From contig OZ176059.1 of the NCBI GenBank assembly GCA_964247055.1, positions 186,001 through 250,000 on the forward strand: 64,000 nt of DNA, read 5' to 3'. This DNA comes from Paragordius varius. Taxonomy: Eukaryota > Nematomorpha. Both the position numbers and the translations under genes were made by a program. Under the pieces are notes generated by a model, which saw only the letters and a program-made list of their open reading frames with translations, ran no database searches and was not told the DNA's origin. Of this stretch, positions 56,701-64,000 are shown one piece after another; position 1 is the stretch's first letter, and every line of letters begins with the position of its first letter.

Positions 56701-59700
56701 ATATTATTACATTTCAAAAAATAATTAACCTTTTCCATCTCCATTTCCAATCATATTTTATTTTTCATTGAAACTATCATTTTTTTTAATCAATTAAAGG
56801 TTTGAAATACAATTTCTCCTAAACAGATTTAATAAAACTAAAATAATTAAAGGACCTAGTTTGATTTATATTAATGTAAAACGGGCTTTTAATCAACATA
56901 GGATAAAATTTTCTTAATATAAAAACATGGCCCCCGCGTATATTTCGTGCCACATCGATTAATGTATTAAAGTTTTTTTTTCATAATATATATGTGTTTA
57001 ATCAAATATTTATCATTAAATCGGTCCTTTTCTCGCATTATATATCAAAGGACAAGAGAATTATAATTTTAAGCTTGAATATTTAGCAGCCCATACAAAA
57101 AAAGATAAAATAAAAAACCAACATTTAAATTGTAAATAATTGTATGATGAATATAGCTTTTTTCAAAAAAAATTAATCAATCAAATCCTGAGTTTTTAAA
57201 CTATAACATTTTTATTTATTATATCTTTAATCTTATTCCCAATGGCAAAATATTAAAATTAAATCGACTTTTACAGACATTACTATATAACAATTAAACC
57301 TATTATTAATAAGCCTGAAAACGACATATTGGAATTTTATTTGTACTAACTATTGTTAAATCCGTGAAATAATTTATCGCACTGATGAGTGCTAACAAGT
57401 ACGAAACTGTCTCCAATTAATATTGACAAAGGGCTTCACATATCATTTATATTTGTTTATAAAGATTTTCAGTTAATTTTATTTAATTTTCGTTTATCAT
57501 TATTTCACGGATTAAATATCATTTAAACATTATTTATCCGTCATTTACCATTAAAATCTGATTTATTTTATCACATAGTGTACAAGTTATTTCATAATTA
57601 CAATATGTTTAACATATTACAATAGCTTGAGTTTAAGGCTAATGGCGTCCAAAAACGACCAATCAAACTTATGGTTTCCTTAGATGGTATACATGTTACA
57701 TATAAGTTGCCAAAAAAGGTATATTTTTAGCCCACAATATACAGTAAAAATTAAAATTATACGGACAAATCGTTAAATTTTTTTTTCAAGAAACCATATT
57801 TTTTAAAACCTTAATTTACCCTTTTAATATCATTTAATAACAATAAATATGTAATTGATTGTGTTATTTATATGCATCTCTATTATATACTTTGCAGTTT
57901 AAAACAATCATATTCAAAAAAAATCAAGATTTAAAAAATATTTGTCTTTATATTTTAAGTTTTGTCTGTATAATTTCATTATTTACTGTAAATTTTATTT
58001 AATTTTTTCAAAGTTGTATCACTTATATATATAAATATTTTGAATTAGTAGAATTCAATTGGATTGAGTTATTTTATAACATAATATTCAAAAGCAACAT
58101 TTTTTTCAACAAAACGCACAATTTTTCTCAAGCAAACGGAACGTTTTTAATTCCGTTTGGATATGAAATGTTGCGTATGGTTGAAAAATTGTATATGCAA
58201 TTTATTAAAATATATTATTAGTGTATTTTGGATAAAAGTTTATTTTAATTATTTACTTGTTTTTGGCTTATTTATGATCTACATAATATCCAAGTTATTT
58301 ATATTTTAATCAGGTATGTCCAACACTAATGGCTTTGAGGGCCGCATTTAAAATATACATAGGCACTTACAAATATTTTATTAGATATCAAATATAAAAC
58401 TGCAAAATAAAAACTGAATGTAACATTTTTTTCTCGTTTTCTTGCTCTTTGGATTATTTAGAAAAAAGTGTGTAAGAATTTTATATTTTATTAAAATATT
58501 ATGAGCATGTTTTTGCAAATTATGGCTTTCAAAATTTTGGCAGGCCGCACACACAGTGCAGCCATCATTGATTTGAATTATGTCAAAAATTTTAAACCTT
58601 ATTTATTTATCGAAAAAGGGTATGGTTATCAGATAAGCTAATTGCTTTTAAACAACATTATACTGATTGAAATGTATGTATATTATTATATACATTAAAT
58701 AAACTAATATTCGGATGATACTAGCTATTAAATTTGCTCATGCATACAATACAATTATTAAAATTTAAAAAGACAAAAATATTATTATAACATGCCTTTT
58801 TGCCATCCATCTTTTATTATAAAATGAAACAAGTATATTGGAAATGATGAATTTATACCATTCATTGCCTCCTATAATGATAAATCTTCACAATGGTCAC
58901 ATTTTTTTGCCATTTTTTTTTATTAACTACTTTTTTTTCTTGTGTCGAATCACATAATAAAAAATAATTTATGCAGAAATAGTAGATAATAATATTAATA
59001 TTTCATACAAAAATTTTAATATAACTTTGATATCAAATATATGTTTATTAATCCTCAAGGGATCCATCCATAATTTTTTACACACATATATATACTTATA
59101 GAATTTATTACACATATATTAATTTGTCTTTATCATTATGACACAGAAAAGTAATGAAGATATTTTAATTACTTTTTAGGATATGAAATCTATTTTTTTG
59201 AAAATTTTTTACCGTATTAATATACCGATATTCATTTGTTTGTTTGTTAATATTTCGACTCGAATTGGGACATCTAAATATACCCCAAATAATATTTAAG
59301 CTGTATTATTTAACTACCAAAAGAAACGGTCCCGATTCGAATTCATGCTAAAGCCAAAATACTAAATTAAATTTAGTTTTGGAAAAAAAAGTTGAGTATC
59401 AAATTTCTTGGACGCCATTTTTATTTATAATTCATGACTACCCTTAATTAAATTGATTCATAATTTTTTTGGTAATCAAAAAATTATATGTAATATATAG
59501 TTGTAATCACAATATGACCGCTGGAGCGTTTTTCATTTTGTACAAAAAATGTTGCGTTTCCTTACTAGTTTTATTGAAAGCAGATTTCTAGGGGATTCAT
59601 TAGCTTTTAGATTTGCGAAAACAAAACTAAAATCTCCTAACGGAATACAAATAATTTTGTATCGGCAAAATTTGCTTTTGATAAATTACTATTAATCTAA

Positions 59701-62700
59701 CATCAAACTTGTATATAGATAATAGCAGTATGCCTTTTTTAAAGTTACGGTATTAATCATAAAAAGTTAGATAGAGTAAGTGTACTTACTTTTTTTTCTG
59801 GTTTATTAAATATTCTATAAGCATTTTTAATCTCCAGTTTTTTTTATAAATTTATTAGCATGGTATGGGAGTTTGCCGATATAGGAAAACTAATTTAGCA
59901 TATCCTGTTTAATAAGCTGTTGATATACATTATTGAATTACTAATTCGATTGATTTAATACTTCATTGTTTAATTTAAATTTTTCCTGTATAATACAGTA
60001 TGCATTTTGATGGTTGCTTATTTCTTACTATAGCTGGGCAATTCGCAACACAATAGTTGGGATAAAGAAGGAAAAAATTGTTAATTCGACATTTAGTTGT
60101 TTTTTCCCATACACTACTGTAATAAAATTGCCCAACTATATATAGTGAAATAAGCAACCATTAATATGCCATAAGATATTTTTGCACGTAACCCACAATT
60201 TAATATATAATTGGATGATTAACTATTTAAAGATATTGTCAAGGTGATACTTTTACTAAGGTTTCTGTTGTGAGTTGCAATCAAATTTTTAAAACATTTT
60301 ATAAATCAATGGCACTTTTTCTCTTTAGATATTGGTAAAAATGTTAGATATTATGTAAAATTAAAACTAATATATATAACAGCTATGTACTAGGTGTTGC
60401 TAGGTGGTGTGGCTCACGCGCTATGCTCTGGATCGGTAATTTTTAGGTAGTTACCACAGTTTGATTTTAGGCTTAAATTATATGGTAGAAATGTACGTTA
60501 TCTACAACTACTGACTTATTAAAATTATTATTTTTATTATATCATTTAAAAAAATGGTCAAAATTTAAAGGTTAGAATATATGACAAAGTTATTACCTAT
60601 TTTATTCGGGCGATTTCGAGTTAAAAAATAGCAACACAATTAATTTGTTAAATAATATTGCAGGGAAATGTCCAATAATTTTCAAAAAATTCGAGGGCCG
60701 CACTCACAAAAATATGGGAATCAACATATATTTTATTAAATTTCAAACATTAGACTGTAAAAAATATTATTTTTTACTATATTTGCTGGCTCATTGCTAA
60801 AATTTGGCAAAAGACATATTGTTTTACACAATCAGTTTTATCTATGTTTTAGTAAAATTTGGTATAACTTTTTCCCGGGCTGCTAAAACATTTGTAAGGG
60901 CGCTGGTTGGACACCCCATTTTTAAACTATAAGCCGAATTGATATTTTTCCAAACACCTTGATTACATCACTTGTTAACAGTATTAAATTATATTGTAAC
61001 TAAAAATTTTTTCTAAAATTTTTTAATGGCAAAATTTTTGTAATGATTTTTTGCAAAAAAATAATGCAAAAGTCCTATATACAGTGTGAAAAAATGATGT
61101 GGAAATCGTCGTAAACTAGTTGAACGTAATGATAAATATAGACTGACTACTTATATTGATTTTATCATGATTGGATTTCTTTTTTTTCTCGATTTCATAT
61201 TTTTGACAAGATAATAAAGTAAAACTAATAATAATATTTTTAGAATAATATTACTAATAATAACAATAATAATAAATTCATATTTTTTTTGTTCGTTATG
61301 GCTGGTCTTCTCTCATAAATATTCATATTTTGTAATATTTATTACATATAACGAATAATATGTTTGTTAGTAGTTAACCTTTGTAAAAACAGAAAGTTGA
61401 ATACAGATTCTAAACTAATCATAGAGCATATATATTGAGATCCTAAATCTAAATTTTAAGCTTACCGAACTTTAACATATGTTTTAAACGAGGAATTTCC
61501 AAACAAATGACTTCGCGGACAGGTGTGGGTCACCCCTGTTTTAAACCTTAAAATTTAATATTATAATAAGATATAATTATGTGAAACTCTTTAGTTTGCG
61601 ATTTGTGTTGTAAAGTACTTTGAAATATAAATTCGATACGAATTGATACTATTTTGACATATTATTCGTTAGATACTTAGGGTGTGAAGTTATTTATTGC
61701 ATTACAGAGAAACAGATATGGTGAAAATTGAAATACGGACAAAAAAAAGACATTTTTTTTAAAAGGCAACCATACTTTTTAAATTTTAATTTTTGATTAT
61801 AAACCATTGCTTACAATGGCAAAGTATGAAATAGAGATTATAATTAACGCAATCAATCATATATTTTACAATTGTAATTAAATATTTTATAAGGGATTTG
61901 GGTTTAAAAAAGAATAGTTGTCTTTTTGAAAAAAATATTTGCCTTTATATTTTAATGTTGTCCGTATAATTTCAATTTTCAGCCATAAATTATGAAAATT
62001 TTATTTAATTAAAATTGCGCCCATAATCACACGCCACACTGTTAAAATCCATAAAATTTACTTTAAATGGTGATTTTATCTATATTTAAAAGTGTGATTT
62101 TGCTGACACCATTTATATGAAAAAATCTATGCTTATTTAAACAAAAGCATATATAAATTGGTGTGTAACGATTCGTTGGGTGCGCCCTTTTAACTGTCAT
62201 TTATTTTTATTCAAAATTAATTATTCCTAAAACATTTTGTCTTATTTTATTTTTTGGGTGTTTATTTTTCCCATATGGAACGTAAAGCCACTTTTTCGGA
62301 TTTTGAAAGCTGGTTGGCGAATTTCTCTTTCTATAAATACTTAAATCAGTAAAACTCCATGTTTGGCCCTAAATTTGGCGTACTATGTTACATATCATTC
62401 ATATTAATATATTACAATTTTTGAAAATGGATATATCCCGTAAGCTAATATTTAGTTGACTTACACGCACAATGAATATTTTATTGATTGAATGGATATA
62501 GTTAGACCAAATAATAAAACGTATTAGTGTTTCCCCCTATCATATAAAATTTTGTATTTTATAATTTTTTTTTAAAAAATTATTTAGCATTTAACGAATG
62601 CATAATCGTAACCAAAGCTAAAGTTATTCACCCCAACCACCTCCCTTTTTTTGTTTTCTTTTACTAAATTTTAATCAATCAAACTGCTGATTTTTTTGAC

Positions 62701-64000
62701 ATTTTTACTTTATTTACCATTGGAATTATTATGGTACTTATTTTCTTGTATATATATGAACTTTTATTGGCTAAAGCCATATTTTTTAATGTATTGAGCG
62801 GGGGAAGGGGGATGCCCTTTTTTAGCGCGAATTCCTATGAAATTTTGTTTAGGGTTTTTCAAAAAAGTGTATTGATGATTAATTTTTTTATACATATTAC
62901 ATTTATAAATTTCGCCAGTTTTTCGTAAAGATAATTATCAACATTTTTACTTTGACAATAATATTAATAATTATAATTATTTTTATCATTTCTACCACTG
63001 TCTGTTATTGGACAAAAAATAAATTATTCCTTCAAAAAATTTTCAATATTAATGTCACTTTTTTAGTATTTGATATTTTGGTTCCCAAGGGGAACGATGA
63101 AATGTTGGGATCACATTATATATATAACACTGTAATAATAATAAATAATAATAATAATGTGAACTCCTCTTTAAACTATACAATAAATTATCTTTGTTTT
63201 TATATATTTAAGGTTTTTTTTCGGACACCAAAAATGATAATATATTTGTTAGCAACATAAGCACAGTTTTAATGACAAATTTTTAATGAGATATATAGGA
63301 GTTCTTTATAGGACATAATATTTACTAATCAATCTAAGTATCTCTAGGGATTAGCTTAAAGAATCTAAAATTTTGGGCTTAAAACGTTTTTTGTAATGTT
63401 CATAAAACCAGAATATTACCCTTATATTTAGCGTCTATTAAAACTGAGTTCAATGAGCCACAAAGCGAAACATCATAGCAATAACAAAGACGGTAATGGT
63501 GGAATAGGTGAATCCATACTTTTTCAACATCCAATTTATAGGTGGGTATATTGTTATAAATTGAAATTTTAAGACAAAACATAAAAATTAAATGATAAAT
63601 ATATTTTTATCAAAAGACAGCCATACTTTTTAAACCTTAATTTTTTTATATCTAACCTAGCATTTTGATTGGCAAAATAAAATGAAATAGATATAAATTG
63701 CTAACTTTTAAATTTTTACTCTATCTTTCTTGAGTACATTATTTTAGAGGAAAACTAATTAGTAATCTGATAAACCAACTTTACATATAAATGAACCAAA
63801 CAGGTATTTAATTAGATAGAAACATTTTACTTATATCATTAATTATGCGAAAGAAATTAATACAAAACTCCTTTAATAATATGATCGATCTTTTTAATAA
63901 TTACATATTTTTTAGGGTGTTTTACGTGTCTCACGATTCGCAAGATCTAAAAATATTCAGTTATATAGCACGAGATTGTGGAACCAATCTTTTCAAATGC
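53490..64000 (+). CDS. NOS1AP (CAPON)-like PTB adaptor, first five exons, runs off the window
   Basis: NOS1AP-type proteins are cytoplasmic scaffolds with an N-terminal phosphotyrosine-binding (PTB) domain; in mammals the C-terminus binds nNOS. Exons: 53490-53708, 56547-56618, 57626-57718, 63432-63541, 63916 to beyond 64000. All join in phase. [19 protein letters not shown] matches [58 protein letters not shown] and [20 protein letters not shown] match the human PTB domain in order, the last almost residue for residue. The part between strands (63,432 on) has a Ser/His/Asn-rich stretch instead of the human LLLLQKKEWTWDESK. The 73-residue leader before the PTB is longer than in mammals. The coiled-coil and C-terminus lie outside. 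The start ATG overlaps the stop of a short upstream reading frame. Confidence 0.9.
55590..56120 (-). mobile_element. LINE (non-LTR retrotransposon) reverse transcriptase, 3' fragment
   Basis: Minus-strand pieces [78 protein letters not shown] and KRGKWRELV follow the order of the C-terminal end of animal LINE reverse transcriptases ('ETWTL...W.RRM..I.W...V.N', 'GRP..RW'). It is broken by at least two frameshifts and 5'-truncated. It lies antisense in intron 1 of the NOS1AP-like gene. Confidence 0.8.
56547..56618 (+). CDS. NOS1AP-like exon 2
   Basis: 24 codons between aaatAG|TTT and [29 protein letters not shown] then RRIR. Near match to [24 protein letters not shown] in the mammalian protein. 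Confidence 0.92.
57626..57718 (+). CDS. NOS1AP-like exon 3
   Basis: 31 codons between acaatAG|CTT and [32 protein letters not shown] followed by [11 protein letters not shown]. Matches YEFKAKNIKKKKVSIMVSVDG and the basic end of that strand. Confidence 0.92.
57742..57985. mobile_element. Mariner-type MITE copy
   Basis: CAGTAAAAATTAAAATTATA at left, 22 nt after the NOS1AP-like exon 3 donor; TTTCATTATTTACTGTA at right. Confidence 0.8.
58313..58566. repeat. hAT-like short repeat
   Basis: CAGGTATGTCCAACACTAAT then GGCTTTGAGGGCCGCATTT at left; GGCAGGCCGCACACACAGTG at right. Confidence 0.5.
60000..60172. mobile_element. 175-bp palindromic MITE, copy 3
   Basis: ATGCATTTTGATGGTTGCTT at left, AAATAAGCAACCATTAATAT at right, CATACACTACTG inside. 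Confidence 0.7.
60664..60924. repeat. hAT-like short repeat
   Basis: AAATGTCCAATAATTTTC then GAGGGCCGCACTCAC at left; GGTTGGACACCCCA at right as the inverted end. Confidence 0.5.
61720..61983. mobile_element. Mariner-type MITE copy
   Basis: GTGAAAATTGAAATACGGAC at left; GTCCGTATAATTTCAATTTT at right. Confidence 0.7.
63432..63541 (+). CDS. NOS1AP-like exon 4
   Basis: 36 codons plus 2 nt between atttAG|CGT and TATAG|GTGGGT. It starts [20 protein letters not shown] and ends QHPIYR, matching human QDPIYR at the same place. The middle is a lineage-specific loop. Confidence 0.85.
63557..63725. mobile_element. Mariner-type MITE, internally deleted
   Basis: AAATTGAAATTTTAAGAC at left and TTTTAAATTTTTACTCTA at right, with little of the right half. 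Confidence 0.5.
63916..64000 (+). CDS. NOS1AP-like exon 5 (cut by the window edge)
   Basis: Acceptor tttttAG|G, then [20 protein letters not shown] and CGTNLFKC. This is the most conserved stretch of the family and confirms the gene. Confidence 0.95.

Larger units (their letters stand above)
58570..63431. other. Long intron 3 of the NOS1AP-like gene
   Basis: Apart from the palindromic, hAT-like and mariner-type repeats listed, I see nothing: no exon-like phase-matched segment between exons 3 and 4. At 61,490-61,540 there is one worn hAT-type end (GTGGGTCACCCCTG). Confidence 0.5.

Noticed and set aside
62731-63260. Open frames of 65 and 102 codons rich in Ile, Phe and Asn
   Set aside because: AT-rich intron sequence with simple AAT/TAA runs; no splice logic, no family match, and they lie inside NOS1AP-like intron 3.

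Overview
The window is strongly AT-rich animal DNA with spliceosomal (GT-AG) genes, long introns and a dense load of small DNA transposons. It carries parts or all of three host genes that I could reconstruct exon by exon, with reading phase checked across almost every junction. A NOS1AP/CAPON-type PTB protein and an XMAP215-type TOG protein together point to a metazoan. The proteins are divergent and rich in Asn and Gln, which suggests a fast-evolving invertebrate. I cannot name the taxon from the sequence alone.

Layout. (1) About 1 to 9,268, minus strand: the 5' half of an M13-family (neprilysin/ECE-like) type II membrane metallopeptidase. Its catalytic half lies beyond the left edge. (2) 9,269 to 13,890: the divergent intergenic region, filled between 10,980 and 13,670 by a TA microsatellite, two perfect GC-rich hairpins, a roughly 180-bp tandem repeat and a 2-kb array of tandem units arranged as a large inverted repeat. 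(3) 13,891 to 46,800, plus strand: a complete XMAP215/CKAP5/Msps microtubule polymerase gene, 32 coding exons, 6,426 nt, 2,141 aa. It has TOG1, TOG2 and the TOG5 equivalent plus the conserved C-terminal region, but no exons for TOG3 and TOG4. (4) 46,801 to 53,489: intergenic, with hAT transposon wrecks in both orientations. (5) 53,490 to beyond 64,000, plus strand: the first five coding exons of a NOS1AP-like adaptor, covering most of its PTB domain.

Mobile DNA. About 25 copies of one Tc1/mariner-type MITE (CAGT termini, TA target) lie across the window. Seven end within 10 to 26 nt of a splice site and one lies 12 nt after the CKAP5 stop codon. Two related fold-back families share the terminal motif ACCATTTAC and carry a tandem repeat of 21-bp period in their ends; in one copy the unit variants are mirrored exactly between the two ends. 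A 2.7-kb hAT element with matching ends and a perfect 8-bp target duplication sits antisense in a CKAP5 intron. There are also a 175-bp palindromic family, a CACTR-ended 1.1-kb element and one LINE fragment.

The three host genes have no evident joint pathway. CKAP5 builds microtubules, the M13 enzyme would cleave extracellular peptides, and the NOS1AP-like protein is a cytoplasmic scaffold. I saw no retroviral or other capsid-bearing element, no CRISPR and no RNA gene that I could support.
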